From: Promethearchaeia archaeon
Lineage (GTDB): Archaea; Asgardarchaeota; Lokiarchaeia; Sigyniarchaeales; SOKP01
DNA length: 5,059 nucleotides
Reading direction: 5' to 3'
Assembly: GCA_029856295.1 (NCBI GenBank)
Contig: JAHQWS010000191.1
Location: forward strand, 1 to 5,059
Both the position numbers and the translations under genes were made by a program. Positions within the stretch are counted from its first letter, which is position 1. Every line of letters starts with the position of its first letter. Shown here piece by piece: positions 4,951-5,059 of the stretch. The notes under the pieces are model-generated. The model worked only from the letters and a program-made list of their open reading frames with translations. It searched no databases and had not been told where the DNA came from.

Positions 4951-5059
4951 TTATTTTAACATTATTTCAAGATCTTTCCTGTTTCCAAGTACCATAAATA
5001 TAAATCTAATTCTGCCAGGTTGAGATTTAGTATATTTACAATATTTTTTAATATTTCTT
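4951..5059 (-). CDS. Probable 3' end of a gene entering from the right edge
   Basis: The minus strand is open from the right edge to a TAA at 4951-4953, giving 35 residues with a protein-like end (QPGRIRFIFMVLGNRKDLE, then IMLK) and AT-rich third codon positions. A second minus frame is also open, from 5057 to a TAA at 4962-4964, and ends ELDLYLWYLETGKILK; that too is protein-like but has more G or C at third positions. Only one can be right and the window is too short to decide. Either way the gene converges on the second paralogue with roughly 80-90 bases between stops. Family not recognised. Confidence 0.4.
   Translation of the reverse strand, partial: RNIKKYCKYTKSQPGRIRFIFMVLGNRKDLEIMLK

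Overview
The window is strongly AT-rich, and its gene content and signals point to an archaeon. These include an ADP-forming acyl-CoA synthetase with the alpha- and beta-type domains fused in one chain, a P-loop/DRTGG protein directly downstream, a clean archaeal TATA box (TTTATAAA) the expected distance upstream of a small gene, and GGTGG-type ribosome binding sites. An Asgard-type archaeon would fit the possible gelsolin-like fold plus coiled coil in the minus-strand gene, but that is inference and not proven here.

Layout. (1) Positions 2-2541, plus strand: a metabolic pair. The first gene is cut by the left edge and supplies the CoA-ligase and ATP-grasp parts of an acid-CoA ligase that makes ATP from acyl-CoA, ADP and phosphate. 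After 77 very A-rich bases comes a full-length BioD-like P-loP/DRTGG protein (COG0857 type, related to the N-terminal part of some phosphotransacetylases). (2) Positions 2542-2821: a convergent spacer with a T-tract plus palindrome just after the stop, a GC-rich hairpin, and a minus-strand open frame that looks protein-like, has two cysteines and lacks a normal start codon. (3) Positions 2822-3577, minus strand: a 251-residue three-part protein (globular N-terminal domain, charged proline-rich linker, four-heptad coiled coil). (4) Positions 3578-3960: a 383-base divergent spacer with two prominent inverted repeats and no convincing gene. (5) Positions 3961-4869, plus strand: two small genes 261 bases apart. 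Their products are clearly related to each other (22 identities in 67 ungapped residues) and match no family I recognise. (6) Positions 4951-5059, minus strand: probably the tail of a gene entering from the right edge.

How they work together. Only the first two genes have a family-based functional link, through acyl-CoA/acyl-phosphate energy metabolism. The minus-strand coiled-coil protein and the small paralogue pair form a separate accessory block. The minus-strand gene and the second paralogue share an identical nine-base leader element at identical spacing from their start codons, which hints at similar translation signals. No mobile element, CRISPR array, tRNA or rRNA was seen.
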